A stretch of DNA of 64,000 bases, from the NCBI RefSeq assembly GCF_013623835.1, contig NZ_JABKDE010000001.1:248001-312000 (forward strand). Direction: 5' to 3'. Each line of letters begins with the position of its first letter. Within the stretch, counting starts at the first letter, position 1. The position numbers and the translations under genes are program-made. The stretch comes from Brevibacterium oceani (GTDB taxonomy: Bacteria > Actinomycetota > Actinomycetes > Actinomycetales > Brevibacteriaceae). Under the pieces are notes generated by a model. The model did no database searches, was not told where the DNA came from, and worked only from the letters and a program-made list of their open reading frames with translations. Positions 9,563 through 17,878 of this stretch are shown one piece after another.

Positions 9563-10593
9563 TGGCTACCTCACAGAATGGGTATCGCGCTAATGACCGA
9601 TCCCTCATCGCATCCTATTCGGTGCCCGGTGGGAAGCTTGCTATGCGCAAGGGTGACGTTGCAACGGTCCTGTCGTATGTTGCGAACCGCTTCCACTCCG
9701 AGGTTGAACTGCTTGTTTGGCCGGGGAACTGGGGGTACGCCGAGCGCACCATTCGCGGCAACTCAACCACGCTGTCTAACCATGCGTCCGGTACGGCGAT
9801 TGACTTGAACGCGCCCCGCCACCCGCTGGGGAAGGTGGGCACGTTCTCGTCCGCGCAGAAGGGCCGCATCAAGAAAATCCTTGCCGACTGTGGCGGTGTC
9901 GTCCGATGGGGCGGCAACTACAACGGTCGCAAGGACGAAATGCACTTCGAGATTAACGCCGGGACTGCGGCTGTTGCGAAGGTTGCCAAAGCAATCAAGG
10001 CGGGCAAGAAGCCGGGACCGTCCGGTGGTGCAACATCCAGCGGCGGTTCATCGTCTCCCACGTACACGACCGTTACGGGGTCTACGCCGCTCGTGAAGCT
10101 GTATCACAAGGGCGAACCCGTCAAGCGCATCCAGAAGGCCGTCGGCGTGAAAGTTGACGGCTACTTCGGTAAGGACACGCAGACTGCTGTAAAGGCATAT
10201 CAGAAGAAGCGCGGACTGGATGCCGATGGGATTGTTGGCGCGAAGACGTGGGCGAAAATCAACGGCAAGTCATCCAGCTCATCGTCTGGTTCGTCTTCGT
10301 CGGGCAAGGTCACCTCGAAGGCACCTGCATTCCCGCTGCCTAAGGGTCACTGGTACGGGGTGGAGTCGAAGAACAAGAAGAACCATTCCGGTTACTACAA
10401 GTCCGATCAGGCTGGTATTAAGCAGTTTCAGAACAAACTGAAGGCTCGTGGTTGGAAGATCACGGCTGATGGGAAGTTTGGCCCCGCCACGCAGAAGGTG
10501 GTTCGCCAGTTCCAGGCTGAGAAGAAAATCAGCGTAGATGGTGCGGTGGGTCAGGTTACTTGGTCGAAGATTTGGGAATCTCCCGTCACCTAA
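9562..10593 (+). CDS. Endolysin: M15-type peptidase with two peptidoglycan-binding domains
   Basis: 343 residues from ATG 9562, which overlaps the holin stop; an in-frame TTG at 9559 is possible but less likely. Residues 1-135 form an M15 (VanY-like) D,D-peptidase domain: SNHASGTAID gives zinc ligands His74 and Asp81, and EMHFEI gives His128. A Gly/Ser linker (about 152-175) leads to a PG_binding_1 repeat (about 178-235), a Ser-rich linker, and a second PG-binding repeat (about 255-342). It would cut stem-peptide cross-links at lysis. A terminator follows. Confidence 0.88.
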   Translation: MATSQNGYRANDRSLIASYSVPGGKLAMRKGDVATVLSYVANRFHSEVELLVWPGNWGYAERTIRGNSTTLSNHASGTAIDLNAPRHPLGKVGTFSSAQKGRIKKILADCGGVVRWGGNYNGRKDEMHFEINAGTAAVAKVAKAIKAGKKPGPSGGATSSGGSSSPTYTTVTGSTPLVKLYHKGEPVKRIQKAVGVKVDGYFGKDTQTAVKAYQKKRGLDADGIVGAKTWAKINGKSSSSSSGSSSSGKVTSKAPAFPLPKGHWYGVESKNKKNHSGYYKSDQAGIKQFQNKLKARGWKITADGKFGPATQKVVRQFQAEKKISVDGAVGQVTWSKIWESPVT

Positions 10594-10614
10594 CCCACCA
10601 CCGCGCCCCACTTT

Positions 10615-10662
10615 AACGCCCACCCGTGACTGTTCCGGGTGGGCGTTCCCTATTCATTTTTT
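10615..10662 (+). terminator. Rho-independent terminator after the endolysin gene
   Basis: The 12-base arms AACGCCCACCCG and CGGGTGGGCGTT pair perfectly around a 9-nt loop (10615-10647) and are followed by a T run at 10657-10662. It separates the lysis cassette from the separately started tail fibre gene. Confidence 0.8.
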
Positions 10663-10696
10663 CGCGGGCCACTCCCGCACATCATTGGAGGCTAGA

Positions 10697-12841
10697 GTGC
10701 CAAAATTCCGCGAGATCACGGGCCAGTTCGTTGGCTACATTCCTGACGGTATTGACTCAGATGTTGTTCCCGACCGTGCACCAATGAACGGGCGCGTCAA
10801 GTTCACTCCCGTGTTTACGGGTGGTGTGATTGCGTTCCCGGAACTGGTGCCACCCGAGTTTGCTCACCCGCGCACGATTCACGCCCGCATTGTTGACGGG
10901 TTCGTGCAGGTTGAGGTTAAACAAGGCACAGGTGATGATGAGGAGATCGTTCTTCAGCCTCTCACGCTCATGGTCACGGTTGATGATGAAGCGTCTCAGG
11001 TGTGGTCGTGGCGTGCCGAGTTCTATGAGATTCTGATTGGTGCGTCGGATGAGTATGTGAAGATCCCTGCCTGGTCGTTCCGTGTCCCTGACGGTAGCGG
11101 CCCGGTTGATCTGACTGAACTCGTACCACTCAAGTCCGGTGGCACTGTGGATGTGACTAAAGGGCCACGCGGTGCAGGACTCGAAAACATTACTGCTGTT
11201 GATGGGCAGCTTGTGTTCGCTTACTCGGATGGTCAAGAGTCCACGGTGCCGATTCCTGGAGCCGTGCAGGGTCCAGAAGGTCCACAGGGACCAGCTGGTG
11301 AGGACGGTGCGGAGGGTCCACAAGGCGAAAAGGGTGACCCGGGCGAAATCCCAGACCTACTCGTCGGCAACATCACTGACGCAACACCCACCGGCAAAAA
11401 CCTTATGCTCGCCGCAACAGCCGGTGCGGCGAGAGATGCACTCGACCTCGCAGCCGGGGCCACCGCAATCAACGGGTCACTATCTGAACTCAACAACGGT
11501 GTATCCAACAACCCGCGCGTATGGACGCCCGCGAACCTGGCGAACTACACGACGGGGCGGCTGGCCGAGTACCCCACACAGTCTGATATTGAAGCCGCAA
11601 CGGCCAGCATCCGTAACGACGGATCACTGCACCCGAACCCGGTCGGGCAGGGTCTCAACTACATGGACTATTTCACCTCCTGGGACTCATACGCAGAAAC
11701 CAACGGGGCATGGACTCAAGGGTTCACCATCAACGAGGACACGGAAGAAATTTACGTGTCCGTGTATCTCGATAACGCACAGTGGGTTGAGTGCCGCAAA
11801 TATGACGGGTCGCTGAAGTGGCGCACTGATGATATTGAGCTGCCGGGAAACATTGCTTATTCGGAAGGTTGCCCGTTCTACTACAACGAATCCGACCAGC
11901 TGTGTTTCATTCTGCGCATTGATCCGGGAGGGTACGTTCGCACTTACAACAGTGTGACGAAAGTCCTTTCGGCGGCAATGCCCGTTCTGGGTGTGTCGAA
12001 ACTGTTCGCAGACAACAAATATTTCTACTGCGCCTATGCCGACCCGGATCGGGCAATCCTGACGACTGTCTACGTTTATTCGCTTGAGTCGATCAAGAAT
12101 GGTGCGCCAGTGTTGGTGAATGAAATTCAGCTGGATCAGTTTGGGCCGCTCCCTCAGGACAACAAACCTCAGGGGCTTGCCGTAAATGACGGGTTCATTT
12201 ACCTGTCGGCGGGTAAGCGTGATGCGAATGATGATACGACGGGTCGGCTGGACTTGCGCGTGTATAACGCTACCGGGCGTATAGTTTCGGGCGTGGTTCT
12301 GAACAAGGCTGATTATCGTCGGGTTTTGGCCGAGCAGAAGCGGCCATCCGACACCATCCCGAACGAAGTTTCTTTCGAGAACGAGGGCGTGTTCCCCCTC
12401 AGGGACGGTCGCATTGCGACCATGAACCATTTGCACCGCTACGTGTACATCACGGTGCACGGTGTAGGTTCAAGCGCGAAAGTGGACACGGACACTGTTC
12501 CCATGTCGAACTCTAGCGGGTGGAAAACTCTACCGCTGGCGGAAGGAGTGACTGCATACTCGGAGACGCAAATCCCCCAGTACCGGCGCGAAGGTCCAAT
12601 CGTGTTCGTTCGAGGCGCGTTCAAGGGCATTGCTTCAATCTCCGGCAGCGCGAACCTTGGCCTCCTGCCAGCAGGCTATAGGCCGGAAATGAACACGAAC
12701 TTTCAGATGGTATCGAACGGTTCCGCATACTGGCGTTGCGATGTTGGCAACAACGGTTACATCAAGATCGTGAACTATAACTCGGGCACTATTTCTGCCG
12801 CGTCGTGGCTTCCCGTGGCGCTGTCGTTCGTGATCGGTTAG
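10697..12841 (+). CDS. Phage tail fibre / receptor-binding protein with collagen-like and propeller-like regions
   Basis: 714 residues from GTG 10697, chosen because TTGGAGG lies 6 bases upstream and because frame upstream of it overlaps the terminator. The first ~185 residues look like a beta-rich head-binding part. A collagen-like Gly-X-Y stretch follows (about 190-215: GPEGPQGPAG, GPQGEKGDPGE), then a fibre repeat segment. Residues about 310-590 contain repeated strands with DNKPQGLAVNDGFIYLSAG, resembling the P68 RBP/TagC-type beta-propeller of receptor-binding proteins (from memory of the family). The final ~95 residues resemble the C-terminus of the tail protein at 7538-8560. Its stop overlaps that of the convergent gene by 4 bases. 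Confidence 0.8.
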   Translation: MPKFREITGQFVGYIPDGIDSDVVPDRAPMNGRVKFTPVFTGGVIAFPELVPPEFAHPRTIHARIVDGFVQVEVKQGTGDDEEIVLQPLTLMVTVDDEASQVWSWRAEFYEILIGASDEYVKIPAWSFRVPDGSGPVDLTELVPLKSGGTVDVTKGPRGAGLENITAVDGQLVFAYSDGQESTVPIPGAVQGPEGPQGPAGEDGAEGPQGEKGDPGEIPDLLVGNITDATPTGKNLMLAATAGAARDALDLAAGATAINGSLSELNNGVSNNPRVWTPANLANYTTGRLAEYPTQSDIEAATASIRNDGSLHPNPVGQGLNYMDYFTSWDSYAETNGAWTQGFTINEDTEEIYVSVYLDNAQWVECRKYDGSLKWRTDDIELPGNIAYSEGCPFYYNESDQLCFILRIDPGGYVRTYNSVTKVLSAAMPVLGVSKLFADNKYFYCAYADPDRAILTTVYVYSLESIKNGAPVLVNEIQLDQFGPLPQDNKPQGLAVNDGFIYLSAGKRDANDDTTGRLDLRVYNATGRIVSGVVLNKADYRRVLAEQKRPSDTIPNEVSFENEGVFPLRDGRIATMNHLHRYVYITVHGVGSSAKVDTDTVPMSNSSGWKTLPLAEGVTAYSETQIPQYRREGPIVFVRGAFKGIASISGSANLGLLPAGYRPEMNTNFQMVSNGSAYWRCDVGNNGYIKIVNYNSGTISAASWLPVALSFVIG

Positions 12842-13164
12842 CCGCGCGTCAGGTACAGAATGTCGTCGGTGCTGATCCCGGTGAACTCGGCCAGGTTCTC
12901 CACCGTTTCGCCACCCGCCATATGGAAGGACAGCGCGCCCCGGATTCGGTCGAGGCTGGCTTTAATCTCTGGCCAGTCTTCGACCGCTTCCTCAACCTCA
13001 ACGTCCCCTACTGCCGCGTCTATTGCTGCACGGATGGTTCGTTCGCGTGCGTCGTGGTCTAGTGGTGTTTCTTCGATTGCGCCTATGACTGTGGCTAGTA
13101 GTCGTTCCTGTTCTTCGGATATTGGGCGGTCTCCCAGCCGGTGGGTGAGTTCGTATTCGTCCAT
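12838..13164 (-). CDS. Small acidic phage protein of unknown function with a possible C-terminal HTH
   Basis: 108 residues from ATG 13164, preceded on the minus strand by AAAGGGGG at good spacing. It is acidic (VGDVEVEEAVEDWPE) and its C-terminus (GGETVENLAEFTGISTDD) has the spacing of a helix-turn-helix, though I recognise no family. It is the only minus-strand gene in the prophage part and lies between the tail fibre and the attachment site, where genes expressed in the lysogen often sit. A minus-strand promoter is possible at 13288-13318. Confidence 0.6.
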   Translation of the reverse strand: MDEYELTHRLGDRPISEEQERLLATVIGAIEETPLDHDARERTIRAAIDAAVGDVEVEEAVEDWPEIKASLDRIRGALSFHMAGGETVENLAEFTGISTDDILYLTRG

Positions 13165-13287
13165 GGTGCTACCCCCTTTGCGCGTGGTGGATAATTCTAC
13201 CCCGAGACCCATGTCGCCGTTTTTTCGGCGTCGGGGGGGTCTTCGCGTGTTTGCGTACTGGTTCCGTGGATCGCTTGACGGCGCAGT

Positions 13288-13318
13288 AGTATAAACCTAC
13301 GGTGGGGGCTTGACGCAA
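13288..13318 (-). promoter_or_regulatory. Candidate promoter for the minus-strand prophage gene
   Basis: Reading the minus strand, TTGCGT (13313-13318) and TATACT (13288-13293) are 19 bases apart, slightly long for a sigma-70 type promoter. It lies about 125 bases upstream of the ATG at 13164. Two similar stretches, GCTTGACG followed by CARTAGTRTA (13273-13293 and 13309-13326), overlap it and could be operator half sites. Confidence 0.35.
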
Positions 13319-13489
13319 TAGTGTAGGACGATACAGCAACCGAATCGTTATAGTTACTTTCCGGCCCGCCCAAGTAACACTGCTCATGTAGACGCACCCC
13401 GTATACGCACGCACACCAGCTCGACAAGCCATTACACTGGGACACGCGGCCACACCTATACGCAGGTTTTTGTCACGGTCGCAACACTG

Positions 13490-13528
13490 AACCCCCGCAA
13501 CCCTTGATTGGGTTGCGGGGGTTCTTTT
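13490..13528. terminator. Strong hairpin terminator between the last phage gene and the att site
   Basis: AACCCCCGCAACCC and its exact complement (13510-13523) form a 14-bp stem with a 6-nt loop, followed on the plus strand by CTTTTGC. The stretch 13165-13489 upstream holds no open reading frame that I believe; it contains the possible promoter and a short CGCCG/CGGCG hairpin with a T6 loop at 13215-13230. Confidence 0.7.
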
Positions 13529-13529
13529 G

Positions 13530-13679
13530 CATTGGTGTTGCATATGAAGCGAAGGTCATCACCCCCACCTGCGCCATTAACAGCGTCGTTAACATCCACT
13601 CACCCAACCACGCCTTAAGCGATGCAACATCAATGTGACGAAACGAGCATAATCCCACGTCAAGCCGCCAATGTTGCAT
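13530..13679. repeat. Three ATGCAACA-type repeats beside the attachment site
   Basis: Three copies of ATGCAACA followed by a variable tail occur at 13530-13543 (minus, ATGCAACACCAATG), 13622-13635 (plus, ATGCAACATCAATG) and 13668-13679 (minus, ATGCAACATTGG). They flank the tRNA fragment on the phage side within 230 bp. Spacing, mixed orientation and position fit arm-type binding sites for a tyrosine integrase, which is an inference. Confidence 0.5.
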
Positions 13680-13708
13680 AACACGCCGGACCGCACCCGA
13701 CTGCAAGG

Positions 13709-13758
13709 ACGCTCTTGTAAAGCGAAGGTCGTCAGTTCGAGTCTGACAGGGGGCTCCA
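13709..13758 (+). tRNA. 3' part of tRNA-Thr(TGT): prophage attachment site remnant
   Basis: The anticodon arm (loop CTTGTAA at 13714-13720, anticodon TGT), a perfect T arm (13731-13747: GTCAG, TTCGAGT, CTGAC), the 3' acceptor strand AGGGGGC (13748-13754), discriminator T and encoded CCA (13756-13758) are all present. The D arm and 5' acceptor strand are missing: the sequence upstream cannot form them. Such a 3' fragment is what remains at one end after a phage integrates into a tRNA gene; the complete tRNA should lie at the other end of the prophage, left of the window. It is not a functional tRNA by itself. Confidence 0.75.
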
Positions 13759-13766
13759 TCTGGGAA

Positions 13767-13808
13767 GGCCCCGCGATCCGCTAGAACTAGCGGAACGCGG
13801 GGCCTCTT
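13767..13808 (+). terminator. tRNA terminator hairpin
   Basis: Starting 8 bases after the CCA, an 18-bp stem with one mismatch (13767-13784 with 13787-13804) and a two-base AA centre is followed by TCTTCT. It would terminate the host tRNA-Thr transcript and marks where the chromosome resumes. Confidence 0.75.
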
Positions 13809-14134
13809 CTATGCCCCACTGTGGCGGCGTGCCCACACTTTGCCCACACTTCATATCGGTCCTCGCTCGGTCCAGACTCGACGCCACGGTATCGATGTCG
13901 TCGTGCCGCTGGACGCATTTGCGAGGGGGCGGTTTCGCTACTGTAGGTCGGATGTGCACACGTACTGCATAAAATCAGTGCGTACACACTTCCGATGTAC
14001 AGTCACGCAACGGTCGGGGCGGGGTGCGAGAAGTTCGAGCGCACCACGTGCTGAGTTCGGCACCGGCGCCAGCGAGCCGTCTGTGAGGCAGCGCCGACGC
14101 CGCTGCCCACTGACGCCGCTGCCCACCGACGCCC
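13809..14134. other. Intergenic region right of the prophage
   Basis: No convincing gene. It holds a direct repeat of TGCCCACACT (13830-13839 approximately and 13841-13850), which could be further integrase-related sequence on the host side, and an imperfect inverted repeat centred near 13970 (GTGCACACGTACTGCAT against ATCAGTGCGTACACAC). The last 33 bases are tandem repeats touching the AarF stop codon. Confidence 0.4.
14102..14133. repeat. 16-bp tandem repeat directly after the AarF stop codon
   Basis: Two units GCTGCCCACYGACGCC (14102-14117, 14118-14133) abut the AarF stop (TAG on the minus strand, 14135-14137); a partial third unit lies at 14088-14101. The last codons (Asp-Gly-Gly-Gly) resemble a further degenerate unit. 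Confidence 0.65.
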
Positions 14135-16147
14135 CTAGCCGCCGCCGTCGCGTCTGAACACGAGCATGAGGGAACGCATGCTTAAGACGAAGCCTCCGAA
14201 GAGCAGCACGAAGCCGAAGAACGAGTACAGGTTGATGTCCTTCGTCAGCAGCGGTCCCTCATCGCTGGTGATGAGCATGATCGCACCGACAACGGCGGCA
14301 CCGGCGAGGACGGCGACGATGAGCTGCTGGAACAGGCTGGTGAGGAAGCTGCGGTCGGAGGGATTCTCGAGCACACGCATGTTCATCGAGAACCGGCCCT
14401 GCTCGAGGTCTTCGGTGATCTTGTTGATGCGCCGGGGCATGCGATCGATCATCGGCATCAGCTGCAGCGCCCGACGCTGCAGCTCATCGGTGATCTTCGT
14501 GCCCTTGAGCTTCGACCGCACGAGTCTGTTGCCCTCTCGCCTGGACACGGCGACGATGTCGAAGCTCGGATCGATCGTCAGCAGCGCACCCTCGACCGAA
14601 GCCATCGCCCGGAAGGCGGCGCTGATCGGTGCCGGCACGGAGAACCGATGCGCGAGCACGAGGTTGAACAGGTCGTCGAAGAGCTTCTGCCCCTGTGACG
14701 CGCGGGTGCCGCCGCCGTAGCGCAGCAGGAGTTCGCCGACGGCACGTTCGACCTCGCGGTCATCGAGACCGTCGGGCCGACCGAGCAGTTCGATGAGGGC
14801 ATCGGTGGCCCCGGCACTGTCGTTCTGATCGATCGAATAGAGCATGAGCCCCAGCGACGTCTGCGTGCCCGGATCGAGGCGACCGACCGCACCGAAGTCG
14901 AGCAGACCCAGCTTTCCGTCGGGCGTGATGAAGATATTGCCGGCGTGCAGGTCGGCGTGGAAGATCCCGTCGCCGATGATCTGCTCGAGTGTGGCACCCA
15001 GCAGCGTGGTCGCCAAGCGTGAGCGTTCGGCATCACTGAGTTCGGACAGCAGCGCCCCCGCGCGCGACACCGGCTTGCCGGGCAGCCGATCCATGACCAG
15101 CAGCCGTTCGCCGCTGAGCTCCGGATAGCCGTGGGGGACGGTGACGTCGAACTTCCCCGAACGCCGCAGAGAAGACTCGATGCTGGCCATGTTGTCGAGT
15201 TCGATCCGGTAGTCGAGCTCCTCCTCGAGCGTGGTGGCGAATCCGGCGGCCAGCGACCGTACGCCCAGGTCCCTGCCCCATGACGTGGTCTTATTCAGCC
15301 ACGCCGCCAGCCGCAGGATGATGTCGAGGTCCTGGGTCACCTGGTTGAGGGCCTTCGGCCGCTGCACCTTGACGATGACCTCCGTGCCGTCGAGCAGCGT
15401 CGCCTCATGCACCTGCGCCACCGAGGCGGCCGCCAGCGGGGTGGAGCCGATCCGTGCGAAGACGTCGCCGATGGGTCTCCCGAGACGTTCGGAGATGGCG
15501 GGTTCGATGACCGACCAAGGTTCGGGCGTGACCTCGGTCTGGAGCGTCTCGAGTTCACGGACGAAGACGGGAGGGAGGACGTCTCGCCGGGTCGAGAGCA
15601 TCTGTCCGAGCTTGACGAAGGTCACCCCCGCCTCGGCGAGGGATTCCTTGAGGGCCCGCGCGGTTTTGACCTCGCGGCCGGGCGAGTCTCCGCCGAATCC
15701 GCGCAGCTGGGAGCCGAGGCCGTGCCGGACCGCGATGGACACGACCTGGGCGTAGCGGCGGGCGCGGCGACGGCGGGACTTCCACCCGAAGAACAGCGAC
15801 TGCGGGCTCGGCAGGGATCCGGTGGGAAAGGCCGCTTCGAGCATGACGAGGGCACCGACGCCGAGGGCGAAGATCCACCCGAGGGCGAGCACCGTGAACA
15901 GCACCGCCACTCCGGGTGAGACGTCGAGGCCGGTGGAATTCTGCCCGGTGCCGGCCCGGTAGAGGTACTGCACGGTCACGGCCACGACGGCGCTCATGAC
16001 GAGGCCGACGGCGAGCGTGCGCGGCCAGCCGGTGGGAACACCGACGACGCGGCGGACCACGGTGGCGGCGAACCACGACTGGAGGAAGAGGAAGACGAGC
16101 GCGGCCAGGCTGACCAGCACGTATCCGCCGACGTCCAGGGCTTCCAT
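14135..16147 (-). CDS. AarF/ABC1/UbiB family atypical kinase
   Basis: 670 residues. An N-terminal membrane part (helices near 5-30, 43-63 and 80-105) precedes a UbiB-type kinase-like domain: KLGQMLSTR (the KxGQ motif), VIVKVQRP with the ATP-contacting Lys, HADLHAGNIFI for the catalytic loop and LLDFGAVG for metal binding. Two more C-terminal helices follow (about 605-660), as in UbiB proteins. Members support isoprenoid quinone or lipid metabolism as membrane-bound ATPases. AGGAGAG precedes the ATG. It is a single-gene unit, convergent with the prophage end. Confidence 0.85.
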   Translation of the reverse strand: MEALDVGGYVLVSLAALVFLFLQSWFAATVVRRVVGVPTGWPRTLAVGLVMSAVVAVTVQYLYRAGTGQNSTGLDVSPGVAVLFTVLALGWIFALGVGALVMLEAAFPTGSLPSPQSLFFGWKSRRRRARRYAQVVSIAVRHGLGSQLRGFGGDSPGREVKTARALKESLAEAGVTFVKLGQMLSTRRDVLPPVFVRELETLQTEVTPEPWSVIEPAISERLGRPIGDVFARIGSTPLAAASVAQVHEATLLDGTEVIVKVQRPKALNQVTQDLDIILRLAAWLNKTTSWGRDLGVRSLAAGFATTLEEELDYRIELDNMASIESSLRRSGKFDVTVPHGYPELSGERLLVMDRLPGKPVSRAGALLSELSDAERSRLATTLLGATLEQIIGDGIFHADLHAGNIFITPDGKLGLLDFGAVGRLDPGTQTSLGLMLYSIDQNDSAGATDALIELLGRPDGLDDREVERAVGELLLRYGGGTRASQGQKLFDDLFNLVLAHRFSVPAPISAAFRAMASVEGALLTIDPSFDIVAVSRREGNRLVRSKLKGTKITDELQRRALQLMPMIDRMPRRINKITEDLEQGRFSMNMRVLENPSDRSFLTSLFQQLIVAVLAGAAVVGAIMLITSDEGPLLTKDINLYSFFGFVLLFGGFVLSMRSLMLVFRRDGGG

Positions 16148-16350
16148 CGATGACTCTCCTGATCCTGATCGGGCCGGCAGCTTCGGACGCTCGGCCGAAC
16201 CTCGTCGAAACGGTCACCACCAGCCTAGTCCGTCGGTGCGGACCTGCGAGCGGGCGTGGTGCAGGGGTTCGGGGTCATGAGAGATGACAGCGCCCGGAGC
16301 CGGGAGCGGCGACTGCGCGGGAGTCAGATACGGCACGGAGTCGGATCCGC

Positions 16351-16431
16351 CGCCGGTCAGACCCGCCGGTCAGACCCGACGTGCAGACCCGACGTGCAGA
16401 CCCGCCGACGCTCAGGCGCGACGGTCAGACC
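16351..16431. repeat. 13-bp tandem repeat containing the MFS stop codon
   Basis: About six degenerate units of CGCCGGTCAGACC start at 16351, 16364, 16377, 16390, 16403 and (after a 3-base slip) 16419. The MFS stop (TCA on plus, 16425-16427) is the TCA of the last unit; units 1 and 2 keep the same TCA. The whole stretch 16148-16424 otherwise carries only the AarF 5' region. Confidence 0.8.
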
Positions 16432-17771
16432 CGGCGTCGCCGACCGGGCAGTCCGATCTGTCGTGCCCAGACGAGCACCCAGACCGCGCCGAGGAGGGCG
16501 AAGAGTCCCGGGAAGAGCACACCGAATCTCAGCGTGGTCAGGGTGATGATGAGGGAGAGCAGGCTCGGTCCGCCGAGTTTGCCGCCGTTGTTGAAGATCG
16601 CCCAGATGCCGAGGAAGCGGGGGCGACCGACTGCGGGGGACAGGTCCGCCCCGATCGTCATGTTCACTCCCGCGCCGAGGCCGTTGCCGAAGGCCATGAC
16701 GGCCGCGGCGATGACCATTCCGCACAGATCGGGAAGGACGACCATGATGATGAATCCGGTCCCGAAGATGCTCAGGCACCCCACGAGGGTGGCGATCCGT
16801 CCGAGGTGGTCCTTGATGTAGGCGCCGAGGAACATGACGATGAGTTCGAGGCCCGCCCCGAAGGCGATGATGAGCGAGATCGAGGACTCGTGCAGGCCGA
16901 TCTCCACGCCCCACAGCTGGATGACCACCGGCTGTGCGGCGCGTGCGGCCGCGAGCGTGATGATGGTGATGCCGACGAGCACGACGGACTTCCACCGCAC
17001 ATCCAAGGGCGGGCGGCGCTCCCGCTTCTTCCTGCGCTCGCCCCGGGCCGCCTCGGCGGAGGAATGCTCACCGAGGGGGCCCTCACCCGCGGAGTGCCGG
17101 CCGGGGTCGGTCGGATCGGTCGACGGCTGGCCGGGGGCCGCCTCTGTGCCCGTGCCTGTGCCGGAATCCTCCGCCGAGGCGGGACTCGGGTGATCGTCGA
17201 AGCCGGGGATCCGGGCGATCGGCAGCGCCATGATGACGATCGCGGCGACGGCGGTGATGCCGGAGAAGACGAACACCGACCAGATCGGCATGAACAGCAT
17301 GAGTCCGGCGCCGACCATCGGGCCGACGAGGTTGCCCACCCGCTGGGTGCCGCCGAGCGCGGTCATCGCCTTGGCCAGGTCGGCCGCGGGCATGACCTCG
17401 GCGACGACGGCCTGCCGGGCGAGACTCCACACGTCGGAGACCGGGGCGAAGAGCATGAGCGCGATCGTGTAGATCAGCAGCGAATACGGGGAGTCCCACA
17501 CGAAGGCCGCGACCACGGCGGTGAAGACGACGACGGCGGCGAGCGTGGCCACGAGCATCGCCCGGAAATCGCCGAGGCGGTCGATCAGTATTCCCGCCGG
17601 GACCGTGGCCGCCAGCGACACAGCCCCCATGATGCCGACGATCGCGGCGGCGAACGATGCGGTCGAACCCAAGGTGAGCGCGCCGAGGACGAGGATCGGC
17701 ATGATCGCACCCAGTCCGACGGCAAAGAGCAGAGACGGCGCGAGGACCGGCCACAGGATGGGTTTGAGCAC
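16425..17771 (-). CDS. MFS transporter
   Basis: 448 residues starting with GTG. Twelve hydrophobic segments are visible in two groups of six, with the MFS loop 2 pattern (LIDRLGDFRAM) after the second helix. The central cytoplasmic loop (about 205-265) is unusually long, acidic and low-complexity (SGTGTGTEAAPG, GEHSSAEAARGERRKK). Substrate unknown; drug or metabolite export is likely. A TAGACT hexamer six bases before the GTG suggests a leaderless transcript. Confidence 0.82.
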   Translation of the reverse strand: MLKPILWPVLAPSLLFAVGLGAIMPILVLGALTLGSTASFAAAIVGIMGAVSLAATVPAGILIDRLGDFRAMLVATLAAVVVFTAVVAAFVWDSPYSLLIYTIALMLFAPVSDVWSLARQAVVAEVMPAADLAKAMTALGGTQRVGNLVGPMVGAGLMLFMPIWSVFVFSGITAVAAIVIMALPIARIPGFDDHPSPASAEDSGTGTGTEAAPGQPSTDPTDPGRHSAGEGPLGEHSSAEAARGERRKKRERRPPLDVRWKSVVLVGITIITLAAARAAQPVVIQLWGVEIGLHESSISLIIAFGAGLELIVMFLGAYIKDHLGRIATLVGCLSIFGTGFIIMVVLPDLCGMVIAAAVMAFGNGLGAGVNMTIGADLSPAVGRPRFLGIWAIFNNGGKLGGPSLLSLIITLTTLRFGVLFPGLFALLGAVWVLVWARQIGLPGRRRRV

Positions 17772-17777
17772 CGGTTC

Positions 17778-17783
17778 AGTCTA
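17778..17783 (-). promoter_or_regulatory. Leaderless -10 box of the MFS gene
   Basis: TAGACT on the minus strand ends six bases before the GTG at 17771, so transcription would start at the first base of the start codon. Confidence 0.5.
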
Positions 17784-17821
17784 GTTCGTCACCGCGCCGA
17801 GCCTGAACGGCTCCAGCGGGG

Positions 17822-17878
17822 CTGACTCATCCCACCGGGGCTGACTTACCGCGGAGGCACTGACTCACCCCAGCGGAG
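17822..17878. repeat. 19-bp tandem repeat, each unit carrying a stop triplet
   Basis: Three exact-period units start at 17822, 17841 and 17860 (consensus CTGACTCAYCCCASCGGRG), with a partial unit before. The histidine kinase stop (TGA, 17865-17867) is in the last unit; the matching triplets in the other units read TGA and TAA on the minus strand. The period is not a multiple of three, so the repeat acts at DNA or RNA level. Confidence 0.85.

Noticed and set aside
10538..10696. Upstream extension of the tail fibre frame
   Set aside because: It overlaps the endolysin end and the terminator; GTG 10697 with TTGGAGG is the better start.
13473..13706. 77-residue minus-strand gene upstream of the att site
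   Set aside because: It crosses a strong terminator and the arm-type repeats, has no ribosome site and no family.
13709..13758. Complete functional tRNA-Thr
   Set aside because: The D arm and 5' acceptor strand cannot be found upstream; only the 3' part is present.
13732..13987. Remnant of an integrase C-terminus on the minus strand
   Set aside because: The frame runs through the tRNA terminator hairpin and shows none of the tyrosine recombinase catalytic motifs.
16351..16431. CRISPR array
   Set aside because: The units are 13 bp and adjacent, without spacers, and degenerate. No CRISPR array is visible anywhere in the window.
16284..17825. 513-residue plus-strand frame
   Set aside because: Antisense to the MFS transporter and made of His/Asp/Gly/Arg-rich low complexity; the MFS helices on the other strand are convincing.
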